A stretch of 64,000 nucleotides of DNA. It comes from Mycobacteriaceae bacterium. GTDB taxonomy: Bacteria > Actinomycetota > Actinomycetes > Mycobacteriales > Mycobacteriaceae. The notes below the pieces were generated by a model that was not told the DNA's origin, did no database searches, and was given only the letters and a program-made list of their open reading frames with translations. The DNA lies in the NCBI GenBank assembly GCA_019749805.1, contig JAIEPH010000045.1:1-64000 (forward strand). Reading direction: 5' to 3'. A program made the position numbers and the translations under genes. Positions 9,369 through 17,054 of the stretch are shown one piece after another; the stretch's first letter is position 1; each line of letters opens with the position of its first letter.

Positions 9369-10283
9369 ATGAAGAAATGTGCTGTGGCCCTTGGGATTTC
9401 CATGGCTCTGCTGTCCGGCTGCTCGTACGCCAGCGTAGGAGCCGGCGAGCAGGCCGTCGTCGTCGATGGCTACTGGATGATTCCTACCGACCCGGTGGTG
9501 AAGGGATGCATCGAACCAGAAAACTCGCAAAACGAGATCACCAACCACGTCTACCGCTACCCGGCACGCCAGATCTCCTGGGACGCGACGGGCGACCCCG
9601 GCTCCGAGCGCGGACCTTATGTCGTGGTGTCCAACGCCAAGGCGCCGGCGGACATGAACGTCCCGGTGGTGGTGACGTTCGATCTGACCTCGGACTGCGA
9701 GAAACTCAAACAGTTCCATCGCGACTTCGGCACCAAATACAACGGCTGGTTGAACGACGACGGCACGGTCAGCGACGGGTGGGTTGAACTGCTGAACTAC
9801 GTGATCGGACAACCGTTGCAGGACACGCTCAATGGGGTGGCGCAGAAGTACACATGGCAGCAGATCTGGAACGACGAGCAAGCGCGAACCGAATTTCGCA
9901 ATGCGCTCCTCAAATCGCTGCCGAACGCCAGTAAAGCCCGCACCAACGGCGTCGACTTCTTCACCAACTTCCAGGTGACGGTGCTCAAGCCGACGCCCGT
10001 CAACCCGGAGCTGAAGGCGGCGATCGAACGCGAGCAGGCCGCGATTCAGAACGCGCAGGCCACGCAGGCGCAGGGAGTCGCCGAAGCCAACGCGAAAAAG
10101 GCCAAGGCGGAAGCGGATCTGGCCGCCGCCGTGGCCGAGACGAAGGTCGCCGAACAGGAGGCCCTCAAACGCGCCGCCGAGGTCAAGGGCTACCCCTCGG
10201 TCGAGGATTACCTGCGTGCCGAAGCGATCAAGCAGGGGCTCAACCCGTACCAGCCGACCTACGTCGTTCCCCAGGCCGGCTGA
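9369..10283 (+). CDS. SPFH/band-7-like lipoprotein
   Basis: A 304-residue protein with a lipoprotein signal peptide (MKKCAVALGISMALLSGC, lipobox LLSGC), so it is likely anchored on the outer face of the membrane. The body looks like the SPFH/band-7 domain (VTFDLTSDCEKLKQFHRDF, ending in a long Ala/Glu/Lys coiled coil with AEANAKKAKAEADLAAA). The ATG at 9369 is preceded by a GAAAGGTG ribosome-binding site; the open frame upstream lacks one. SPFH proteins oligomerise and organise membrane partners. The target of this one is unknown. Confidence 0.8.
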   Translation: MKKCAVALGISMALLSGCSYASVGAGEQAVVVDGYWMIPTDPVVKGCIEPENSQNEITNHVYRYPARQISWDATGDPGSERGPYVVVSNAKAPADMNVPVVVTFDLTSDCEKLKQFHRDFGTKYNGWLNDDGTVSDGWVELLNYVIGQPLQDTLNGVAQKYTWQQIWNDEQARTEFRNALLKSLPNASKARTNGVDFFTNFQVTVLKPTPVNPELKAAIEREQAAIQNAQATQAQGVAEANAKKAKAEADLAAAVAETKVAEQEALKRAAEVKGYPSVEDYLRAEAIKQGLNPYQPTYVVPQAG

Positions 10284-10334
10284 AGCCGCGCGTCGCGCAG
10301 TAAAATCGCCGCACGGAGTGCCTATCCTCGGCGC

Positions 10335-10523
10335 ATGGTCGACGCATCGGATCGCGGACCGCTGTTCGACGGTTTGAACCTCGGCCGGCCTGCGACCGGC
10401 GCCCTGATCGACGCCGGTTACCGCACGCTGGCGGATCTGCCTGCGGATCTCGACGGCCTGTTGGCCCTCCATGGCGTCGGACCGAAAGCTGTGCGTCTGC
10501 TCCGCCAGGCACGGGCGAGCTGA
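10335..10523 (+). CDS. Small helix-hairpin-helix protein
   Basis: A 62-residue protein that is almost entirely one helix-hairpin-helix module (ALIDAGYRTLADLPADLDGLLALHGVGPKAVRLLRQA), the non-specific DNA-binding motif whose hairpin is usually GxGxxxA; here it is HGVGPKAV. Its stop codon lies one base before the ATG of RNase HI, so the two are one transcription unit. A nucleic-acid role alongside RNase HI is reasonable, but the exact function is not known. Confidence 0.8.
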   Translation: MVDASDRGPLFDGLNLGRPATGALIDAGYRTLADLPADLDGLLALHGVGPKAVRLLRQARAS

Positions 10524-10524
10524 A

Positions 10525-11004
10525 ATGGACGACTTGAACAAGTCCATCAACGACCCGGTGGTCATTCACACCGACGGCGGGTGCCGGCCCAACCCAGGCC
10601 CCGGCGGCTGGGGCGCGGTGCTACGACAACGTCAGCATGTCCGTGAGATGTGCGGTGGTGAGCCCGGTATGACGAGCAACAACCGAATGGAGCTGACGGC
10701 GCCGATCATGGCTCTCGAGGCGCTCACGCGACCCGTGATGGTGCACCTCTACACCGACAGCACCTACGTCCGGAACGGCATCACCAAATGGGTCCTCGGC
10801 TGGGAGCGGAACGGGTGGATGACCGCGGCGAAGCAGCCGGTAAAGAACGTCGACCTCTGGCAACGGCTCCAGGCGGCCTGCGCGCAGCACCAGGTCGAAT
10901 GGTTCTGGGTGAAGGGACACGCAGGTGTAGCCGACAACGAGCTGGCCGACGTCCTGGCCACCCGGGGGATGGAGGAAGCGATGACCCGGAGCGTGGTCTG
11001 CTAA
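10525..11004 (+). CDS. rnhA: Ribonuclease HI
   Basis: A 159-residue RNase HI that cleaves the RNA strand of RNA-DNA hybrids. The four catalytic acids are visible: D17 (HTDGG), E56 (NNRMELTAP), D78 (YTDSTYV) and D137 (VADNELAD), with H132 of the catalytic loop (KGHAG). The basic-protrusion region (KWVLGWERNGWMTAAKQPVKN) is present, as in the E. coli type. The start at 10525 is chosen because it sits one base after the upstream HhH gene stop and gives a normal N-terminus. Confidence 0.95.
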   Translation: MDDLNKSINDPVVIHTDGGCRPNPGPGGWGAVLRQRQHVREMCGGEPGMTSNNRMELTAPIMALEALTRPVMVHLYTDSTYVRNGITKWVLGWERNGWMTAAKQPVKNVDLWQRLQAACAQHQVEWFWVKGHAGVADNELADVLATRGMEEAMTRSVVC

Positions 11005-11016
11005 TTTCCTCGCGTG

Positions 11017-12006
11017 ATGTCCTCAGCTGCACACGCAGTCGCACGGTTGTTCTTGCTGGCGGTTGCCGCCGTTGCCGGCATCGGTCTGCTCGCTGATCCG
11101 GTCGGTCAGACCCCGTCGGTGCGGCTGGCCAGTGACGCGAACCCATTGGTCGGGGCGCCGTTCTACGTGAACCCGAACTCAGCGGCGATGCGCGCGGCGA
11201 ACGCGGCCGAACCCCCGAACCCGCAGCTGAGAGCCGTCGCCGACACGCCGCAGGCGTACTGGCTCGTCCCGGGCTCGTCGGCATCGACGGTCGCGAAGTA
11301 CACCGGTGACGCGGCGGCTGCCGGCGCCATCCCGGTGTTCGCGATCTACGGAATCCCGCACCGCGACTGCGGCAGCTTCGCTGCCGGCGGCATGGCGTCG
11401 GGCGATGCCTACCGCGGGTGGATCGACGGGATCGCAGCCCAGATCGGCGTGGCGCGGGCGGCGATCGTCCTCGAACCCGATGCGCTTGCGATGGCCGACT
11501 GCCTGTCGGACGATCAGCGCCAGGAACGCTACGACTTGATTCGGTATGCGGTCGACTCACTGGCACGCAATCCGGCCGCGGCCGTGTACGTCGACGCGGG
11601 CCACTTACGTTGGCACAGCCCGGAAGAGATGGCATCGCGGCTCGGCCAGGCCGGTGTCGAACGCGCCCGCGGCTTCAGCCTGAACGTCGCGAACTTCTTC
11701 ACCACCGAGGAGGAAATCGGTTACGGCGAAGCCATTTCGGGCCTCACGGGAGGCAAAAATTACGTCATCGACACGTCGCGCAACGGCAACGGAGCCGCGC
11801 CGGACTCGCCGCTGCATTGGTGCAACCCCAGCGGCCGCGCACTCGGCGTGCCGCCCACCACCGCGACCGCCGGGCCGCACGCCGACGCTTACCTGTGGAT
11901 CAAGCGTCCCGGCGAATCCGACGGCAGCTGTGACAAGGGTGATCCGCCTGCGGGGACCTTTGTGAACTCGTACGTCATCGAGCTCGCCAGTAACGCAGGT
12001 CGTTAG
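11017..12006 (+). CDS. Secreted glycoside hydrolase family 6 protein (cellulase-like)
   Basis: About 329 residues with an N-terminal signal peptide (ARLFLLAVAAVAGIGLLA). GH6 signatures are visible: the FAIYGIPHRDCGSFAAGG segment around the catalytic acid, IVLEPDALA and YVDAGHLRW. Mycobacteria carry related secreted endoglucanases (CelA1-type). The ATG at 11017 is preferred; a GTG three bases earlier would add one residue. It follows rnhA by 12 bp and may be read through from it. Beta-1,4-glucan hydrolysis is the expected activity. Confidence 0.9.
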   Translation: MSSAAHAVARLFLLAVAAVAGIGLLADPVGQTPSVRLASDANPLVGAPFYVNPNSAAMRAANAAEPPNPQLRAVADTPQAYWLVPGSSASTVAKYTGDAAAAGAIPVFAIYGIPHRDCGSFAAGGMASGDAYRGWIDGIAAQIGVARAAIVLEPDALAMADCLSDDQRQERYDLIRYAVDSLARNPAAAVYVDAGHLRWHSPEEMASRLGQAGVERARGFSLNVANFFTTEEEIGYGEAISGLTGGKNYVIDTSRNGNGAAPDSPLHWCNPSGRALGVPPTTATAGPHADAYLWIKRPGESDGSCDKGDPPAGTFVNSYVIELASNAGR

Positions 12007-12013
12007 GTCGGTG

Positions 12014-12193
12014 TCACGCGCGGGCGTTGCGCTGGCCGGCGGCCTCTTGCCACGCGCGATGAACCGGGCAGTGGTCGAACCAACATGACGGCCCGCGACG
12101 TGACTCCGCCCCGGACCCGATGGTGACCACGCGGAAGTACATCGGGTGCCCGAGGTCGCATTGGTCGCCTGTGTAGTCGTTCCGCCTCGTCAC
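12014..12193 (-). CDS. Small Cys/His protein with a strong ribosome-binding site
   Basis: A 59-residue frame beginning GTG at 12193, preceded by a near-perfect ribosome-binding site (GAGGAGGTGGAC). The product (VTRRNDYTGDQCDLGHPMYF and on) contains three Cys and several His spread as C-x3-H, C and C-x2-H, so metal binding is possible. No family is recognised. It is convergent with the GH6 gene, 7 bp from its stop. The ribosome-binding site is the main argument that it is real. Confidence 0.5.
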   Translation of the reverse strand: MTRRNDYTGDQCDLGHPMYFRVVTIGSGAESRRGPSCWFDHCPVHRAWQEAAGQRNARA

Positions 12194-12203
12194 GTCCACC
12201 TCC

Positions 12204-12560
12204 TCAGCACTGCGCCCGCTTGTGTCGGGCCGTGCAGTCACACGCAATACCCGGCGCGGGGGCGGACAAACATTCGTCCCGATCACGGCGACGCGGGTGT
12301 CGTTTCGGCTGCGTGTCGGGCGTACTGGAGACGAGTAACCATACGAGAGTGGCCAATTCGGTGAAGATGGCTTGCACCGCGAACAGGAAGGCCAGTACTC
12401 GTGCCAGGTGGAGAGCACGTCATCGCAACCTTGGCCGTCCCAGGGCAGCGTCGACAGCGCCCCGACGAGGCCGACGGCCAGCACCGTCACCGTTGCCGCG
12501 GTCGCCGCGCGCGGGCCGGCGTCGGTCAGCGTCCGGCGGAAGTAGTTCAACTCGATGCCC
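12204..12560 (-). pseudogene. Possible frameshifted small membrane protein
   Basis: In one minus frame there is a hydrophobic segment (ATVTVLAVGLVGALSTLPW, about 12,515-12,450). About 20 codons later a second minus frame carries another (FLFAVQAIFTELATLVWLLV) that ends at a stop at 12204, overlapping the ribosome-binding site of the small Cys/His gene. Two adjacent membrane helices in different frames suggest one small membrane protein broken by an indel near 12,420-12,440. No family is recognised and there is no clean start codon. Confidence 0.3.
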
Positions 12561-12797
12561 GCCAACCTGGCGTCCGACGGCGGTTCGGTGATGCGGGACC
12601 TCATGCTGCTGCGGTTGCGGGCGCTGATTGCCCGGTCGGACGGCGACGACCCCGCATACCGCGAGTTGGTCCGTCGGTATGGCGCGATGGCGGAATCGCT
12701 TGGCTTCGATGGACATGTCGCGTGGGCCGAGGATGGATCCAACGTCGTCTGTGAATTCGCGCGCGACAACCGAAACCTGAGTGGAACCGTGTCCTAA
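12555..12797 (+). pseudogene. C-terminal remnant of a cyclase/LuxR-type ATPase regulator
   Basis: Eighty codons whose core (LRALIARSDGDDPAYRELVRRYGAMAESLGFDGHVAWAEDG) matches, from memory, the C-terminal TPR-like end of large mycobacterial adenylate-cyclase/LuxR ATPase proteins. Nothing of the upstream cyclase, ATPase or helix-turn-helix domains is present, and the preceding DNA is open in no matching frame. It is best read as the tail of a deleted gene. Confidence 0.5.
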
Positions 12798-12884
12798 ATC
12801 ACGGTCACGAACTCGCCGCCTGCGGTGTCTTAACTGGTAAAGGCCGTCGGCGATGATGCCCTGGCCCCAAATCGGAGGTTCACC

Positions 12885-13154
12885 ATGGAAGTCGACAACG
12901 ACCGCGGCATGCCACCGCCAGCGACGGGGATGCGCGTAATCGTGTTGCTGCTCGTATCGATTTGCCTCAGCACCGCAATCGGATTGGCGATGCTGATCAC
13001 GGCGCTCGCACCTGCATCGGTCGCCGCCCCGTCGCTCAACCAGTTCGCACCGTGCGGTATCGCCGCTGTTTCGCTCCAGCACCACACCGCCGGTGCCGAC
13101 TGCTCACTCGCGATCTCGTCATCGACGTGCTGCATACGCCGGCCCATCGGATAA
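12885..13154 (+). CDS. Small membrane or secreted protein, unknown
   Basis: Eighty-nine codons from an ATG preceded by CGGAGGTTCACC, a good ribosome-binding site. Residues about 17-42 form one hydrophobic helix (MRVIVLLLVSICLSTAIGLA), which could be a signal anchor. The C-terminus is Cys/Ser-rich (CCIRRPIG). No family is recognised. The opposite strand is also open here, but without a comparable start signal. Confidence 0.45.
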   Translation: MEVDNDRGMPPPATGMRVIVLLLVSICLSTAIGLAMLITALAPASVAAPSLNQFAPCGIAAVSLQHHTAGADCSLAISSSTCCIRRPIG

Positions 13155-13204
13155 CAGACGACACAACGGAATTGAAAGATCAGACCGCACTGAACTTCTT
13201 GCCG

Positions 13205-14005
13205 TCAGTGAATTCGCGCGCTGCCACCGAGACCGATTTCGAGCACGCTGCCGGTGACGACGCCCGGATCTGTGACGAGATAGAGCAGTCCGCGACTCAC
13301 GTCCTCGGGTTCAATCCACGGCCGCGGTATCGGGTTTGCCCTCATCATCCGTTGAACCAACTCGTCAGGAACATCGTCAGCGCCGGTTGGCTGCACCATC
13401 GGCGTGTGCACCGTGGTGGGGCAGATGACGTTGACGGTGACGCCTTCTTTCGCGACCTCCAACGCCAATGACTTCGCGAGCCCGATGACTCCCCACTTGG
13501 TGGCGTTGTACGCCGCCAGTTCCGGGATGCCCATTCGGCCACCCATCGATGAGGTGACGACGATCCGGCCGAACCGCTGCCGTCGCATCACCGGAATGGC
13601 GGCCCGCAGCGTGTGGAACACACCCGTCAGGTTGGTGTCCACGAGTTGGTGCCAGATCTCGTCGGTCACGTCTTGCAGCGGTCCGGTGCTCACGACCCCG
13701 GCGTTCGCCACCACGATGTCGAGACTTCCGAAGCTGCTGACGGTTTCTTCGACGGCGGCGCTCACTGCGGCGGGATCCCGCACGTCCATCGCGATCGGAA
13801 GACAGGCGGAGCCGAGCTCCCCGACCAGTTTTGCCGTGTCGCGGAGGTCGTCTTCGGTGCCTAGTGGATAGGTCAAGTTCATCGGCCGGGGCGCATCGGC
13901 GAGTACGACGTTCGCCCCTTCGGCGGCCAATGCCAATGCATGCGCGCGCCCCTGCCCACGCGCGCCGCCGGTGATCAGAGCGACACGGCCGTCCAGCACA
14001 CCCAT
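13205..14005 (-). CDS. Short-chain dehydrogenase, mycofactocin-coupled type
   Basis: A 266-residue classical SDR. The NAD-binding motif is TGGARGQG (12-19), the variant typical of mycofactocin-coupled SDRs that hold NAD(H) tightly. NAG is at 101-103, catalytic Ser near 152-153, and Y166-x3-K170. A roughly 10-residue insertion (APRPMNLTYPLGTEDD) after the first helix is also typical of this subfamily. Electron transfer to mycofactocin is established for the family and inferred here. The substrate is an unknown alcohol. Confidence 0.9.
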   Translation of the reverse strand: MGVLDGRVALITGGARGQGRAHALALAAEGANVVLADAPRPMNLTYPLGTEDDLRDTAKLVGELGSACLPIAMDVRDPAAVSAAVEETVSSFGSLDIVVANAGVVSTGPLQDVTDEIWHQLVDTNLTGVFHTLRAAIPVMRRQRFGRIVVTSSMGGRMGIPELAAYNATKWGVIGLAKSLALEVAKEGVTVNVICPTTVHTPMVQPTGADDVPDELVQRMMRANPIPRPWIEPEDVSRGLLYLVTDPGVVTGSVLEIGLGGSARIH

Positions 14006-14009
14006 ACCG

Positions 14010-14129
14010 TCAGCTCGCCGTCTCGTTGACCCGGTCGGTGAAAACCGGTTTCTCTCCGGACATCCCGGCGATCACGGTGACGAGGTGGTTGGGCTCTCTA
14101 ATAAATCCACGACCGCTGTCTTCGCTCAC
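14010..14129 (-). CDS. Possible 39-residue peptide upstream of the SDR
   Basis: A GTG-started frame whose stop lies 4 bp before the SDR start codon. The product (ending VFTDRVNETAS) has a more protein-like composition than the surrounding shadow frames. It could be a short coupled peptide or the tail of a lost gene. There is no clear ribosome-binding site and no recognised family. Confidence 0.25.
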   Translation of the reverse strand: MSEDSGRGFIREPNHLVTVIAGMSGEKPVFTDRVNETAS

Positions 14130-14212
14130 ACGTCGCAACTTACCCCGGCGTCGCGCTGAGAACTGTTCGGCGATGACAACAATCCGCGACCGCGCGTGGA
14201 GCAAACGCCGCT

Positions 14213-15586
14213 CTAGTGCCGACCTTGCGCTCGAAGGTCAGCGAGCATGGCCGTGATCGTCGCGAGGATCTCAGCATCTGGGCTGTGGAAGCGCCTACCC
14301 AGCCGCTGGACACCAGCGTCTATCCGCTGGAGAAGCGCACGATAGGCGTCACCGGCGGCTTCGGCGTAGCCGGCGGCGGCTTCCGCCTGAGATTGGTCGG
14401 AGTACCGCGTGGCTAGCGTGGCCAGTTCTTGGGTTAGATCCTTGGCCTGCTCGAGCACCTTCCCCGTTAGGTTGCGCGTGAAGTCGAGATCGGGCACGAA
14501 CGGCGACTCGACATCCTCAACCAGTACCACCTCCAGCACATGACAGATCTGGTAGAGCATGTCGATCGTGGTTTCGACAGACCAGATCTGGGCACGTAGC
14601 TCCGGCGGCGGAACGGGAATCGTCAACAGGTGGGTCGACACTTCGCCTCGCGCCCATCGCTCCATATTCAGGGCGTGGGCCTCCCAGCGAGCGACTTCCG
14701 CTTCTGCGGCTCCTCGCGCGGCGGCGATCTCGGCCTCGGCGGCCGCCCGCGCGGCGGCCACGTCGCCACTCGCCTGCCCACGCGCTGCCGCCACCTCGGC
14801 GGCAGTGTCTGAGCGCAACTTTTCCAACTCGCGGCGCACCCGCTGCACGGCTTCTTCGCCCGTCGCCCGCTCGGTTGTCCGCTCGGTGCTCCGTTCGGCG
14901 GCACGCGCCTCCGCCGCGCGAACCCGTTCTTCGGCCGCCGCCACCTCAGCCGACGCATCGGCGCGGACCCGGTCGATCTGGGCCTGTAGTTGCTGCATCG
15001 CCTGCTCGCCGGCCGCGCGCTCGGTCGTCCGTTCGGCGCTCCGCTCAAGGGCACGCGCCTCGGCTGCCCGAACACGTTCTTCGGCCGCCGCCACCTCAGC
15101 CGCCGCACCGGCGCGCACCCGCTCGATCTCGGCCTGCAGTTGCTGCATCGCCTTTTGATCGGCCGCCCGTTCGGCTCTTCTTTCCGCGTCCTTGCGCTCG
15201 GCCTCGGCCTCCACCGCGCGGACGTGCTCACCCGCCGCCGTGGCAACGCGTGCTGACTCTTCGGCTTCGTCCCGCGCCAGCGAGGCCGCCGCTTCAGCGT
15301 CGAGCCTGCCCTGATGCGCCACGCGCGCCTGCTCCTCGGCCACCCGGCGCAGATGGTCGGCCTCGACGAGTTGCATCGCCAGCGATCGGCGTGGCACCGG
15401 TGGCCCGTTGCGTTCGCGGTGTTGGGCGAGTTCCCGCTCACTCATCCCCGCCAGTGCGAGGGATTCAGCCCGTGGTTGTAACCCCAACCGCTGCGCGGCG
15501 GCGACCGACTCCGCCGCCGCGCGTCGTGTCAACGCCGCCCATCTGTCGACGTCGAGGTCCTCGATGTGTTGGCGAGTCGTCGTCAT
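14213..15586 (-). CDS. Long coiled-coil protein with 50-residue repeats
   Basis: A 457-residue protein. Residues about 75-290 are an almost uninterrupted Ala/Glu/Arg coiled coil with an exact 50-residue repeat (141-190, 191-240, partial 241-270; each carries AMQQLQA followed by RVRA and AAEVAAAEERVRAAEAR). The C-terminal 170 residues are globular (VSTHLLTIPVPPPELRAQIW and on). Its start overlaps the stop of the upstream membrane-protein gene by 4 bp, so the two are translationally coupled. No family or function is recognised; a scaffold or partner of the upstream membrane protein is the reasonable guess. Confidence 0.75.
   Translation of the reverse strand: MTTTRQHIEDLDVDRWAALTRRAAAESVAAAQRLGLQPRAESLALAGMSERELAQHRERNGPPVPRRSLAMQLVEADHLRRVAEEQARVAHQGRLDAEAAASLARDEAEESARVATAAGEHVRAVEAEAERKDAERRAERAADQKAMQQLQAEIERVRAGAAAEVAAAEERVRAAEARALERSAERTTERAAGEQAMQQLQAQIDRVRADASAEVAAAEERVRAAEARAAERSTERTTERATGEEAVQRVRRELEKLRSDTAAEVAAARGQASGDVAAARAAAEAEIAAARGAAEAEVARWEAHALNMERWARGEVSTHLLTIPVPPPELRAQIWSVETTIDMLYQICHVLEVVLVEDVESPFVPDLDFTRNLTGKVLEQAKDLTQELATLATRYSDQSQAEAAAGYAEAAGDAYRALLQRIDAGVQRLGRRFHSPDAEILATITAMLADLRAQGRH
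14777..15166 (-). repeat. 150-bp in-frame tandem repeats in the coiled-coil gene
   Basis: The coding DNA repeats with a 150-bp (50-codon) period over about 2.6 units. The conserved blocks are recognisable at DNA level, for example TTCTTCGGCCGCCGCCACC occurs near 14,925-14,945 and again near 15,080-15,100. Units one and two differ at only a few codons, which suggests a recent duplication or conversion. Confidence 0.7.
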
Positions 15587-16299
15587 CGGCGACGCCGCCC
15601 TCCGCTGGTCTCCGCCACCGTGGCGGAAGGCGTTTCGGTGGAATACTTTTCAGCCGCGGCCGTCGGTGCCGGCGTGCTTGGTTGCCGGTGCGCCGATGCA
15701 TGTTTGTTGCCGCGAGTCTCATCGGACGCGCGCGTGGTCGTTGCGCCCGCGGTGTCGGAAACCGGACCGGCCTGTTGTGCCAGAACCAACAAGAGTTGCT
15801 CTTGGTACACCGCCACAGCCCTGGCGAGCGTCTCATCGCCGAGTCGCTCGGCATCACGAAGCAACCCACTCAACAACTCCAGGGTCACCGCGGGCCCAAG
15901 CCCCAGACTGGCCCCCTCGCTCGCGGCAGGCTCGATCCCGGCGGTGTCGACCACCCACTGCCAGCGCTCCCAGGCCAGAGCGTTCTCCGCGTCGTGACGA
16001 GCTTGTTCCTGACGGCATTCGTCTCGATCACGCTGCTGCTCGAACCGCTGACGGGCCCGTCTTGACGCGTAGAGCACCGCGCACGCCGCGATGGCCGCTG
16101 CCAACAGTGCCGCTAAACCGGCAAAGCCAGGCGAGAGCACGAAGTCCCGCGCAGGTAGATCTCCGAGAATGCCTACTGGAGGTACATGGTCCACAAAGCC
16201 AGTCTCGCACCGTGTGGACACGTGCAATGACGGAAATTCGAAGCAGTGATCGTGGCTCGACGGGACACGCGAGTGATGCCCTCGCGTAACCACAATCAT
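15583..16299 (-). CDS. Single-pass membrane protein partner of the coiled-coil gene
   Basis: From the ATG at 16299 (GGGGGA ribosome-binding site 7 bp upstream) the product is 238 residues. A GTG at 16194 would remove 35 residues and start nearer the membrane helix. One strong transmembrane segment (FAGLAALLAAAIAACAVLYA) is followed by a charged helical stretch (RARQRFEQQRDRDECRQEQARHD), a middle domain and a disordered Ser/Thr/Ala tail. Coupled by a 4-bp overlap to the downstream coiled-coil gene. The family is unknown. Confidence 0.65.
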   Translation of the reverse strand: MIVVTRGHHSRVPSSHDHCFEFPSLHVSTRCETGFVDHVPPVGILGDLPARDFVLSPGFAGLAALLAAAIAACAVLYASRRARQRFEQQRDRDECRQEQARHDAENALAWERWQWVVDTAGIEPAASEGASLGLGPAVTLELLSGLLRDAERLGDETLARAVAVYQEQLLLVLAQQAGPVSDTAGATTTRASDETRGNKHASAHRQPSTPAPTAAAEKYSTETPSATVAETSGGRRRR

Positions 16300-16442
16300 C
16301 GGTCGGTCCCCCACGAATGTGATCAACTTTGCTGATCGCGTTTAGCCGGCGGAGGAAGGGGCATGGGTTGACTGTCAGCGACGACCCAAGCTCTGACCTT
16401 GCCGTACCAACGCACCGTCAGGCCAAGAACCGGAGCCACGAG

Positions 16443-16958
16443 TTGAACATCCGAAAATGTGTGTCTCTCTTAGTCACTTGCCTGGCCGCGGCACTCCTAT
16501 TCGCCGCGAGTGCACCAGCTGAGCCACGGCCGACGATCCCCGGAGCCGATGCCGCTATCGCCAAGGCCGAAAGCATCCTTGGGACAGACCAATTCGGCAT
16601 CTACGGATGTGAAGCGCTGGTGGCCTACGCATTCGGCGTGCCGCAGGAGCAATACGGTTGGGACGGCGCGTCGGAGACGATGTACCAAACCCTGCTCGAG
16701 CAAGGGAAGATCCACACCGACAGGAATCCCCCGCGTGGAGCGCTTGTCTTCAGCAGGGGATTCGTCGGCCCCCATATCGACATCGCCCGCGGGGATGGGA
16801 CCTATATATCCGGCGGCGTCCAGGGACTCTCACCGGGTTACGGCGACGGGAGCAACATCCAAATCCTGCCCAGTCCGAGTGTGGGGGACGAGAACTACAC
16901 CTACCGCGGCTGGAGTCTGGGCTTTCCGGAGTCCGAGCCGCCTGAAGCGTCCCGCTGA
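16443..16958 (+). CDS. Secreted NlpC/P60- or CHAP-like protein
   Basis: 171 residues from a TTG at 16443 preceded by CCGGAGCCACGAG. The open frame extends upstream but without a good start. A signal peptide (LNIRKCVSLLVTCLAAALLFAASAPA) precedes a short domain with a Cys (IYGCEALVAYAFG) and a downstream His (FVGPHIDIARGDG), spaced like the catalytic pair of NlpC/P60 or CHAP peptidases; RGALVFSRG precedes the His as GDLVFW does in those families. A cell-wall peptidase-like role is likely but the match is not close. Confidence 0.65.
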   Translation: MNIRKCVSLLVTCLAAALLFAASAPAEPRPTIPGADAAIAKAESILGTDQFGIYGCEALVAYAFGVPQEQYGWDGASETMYQTLLEQGKIHTDRNPPRGALVFSRGFVGPHIDIARGDGTYISGGVQGLSPGYGDGSNIQILPSPSVGDENYTYRGWSLGFPESEPPEASR

Positions 16959-17054
16959 GGATGCGCGGGGAGCGCAACCAGTTTCAACACCAGGAACTCC
17001 CAGGCTTCAGGTACCACAGCCGCTACGATTTAGGTGACCTAATACGAGGTTGCC

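Noticed and set aside
14777..15166. 150-bp repeats as a CRISPR-like or VNTR array
   Set aside because: The repeats are in frame and encode coiled-coil segments with no spacers, so they are coding repeats. No CRISPR array was seen anywhere in the window.
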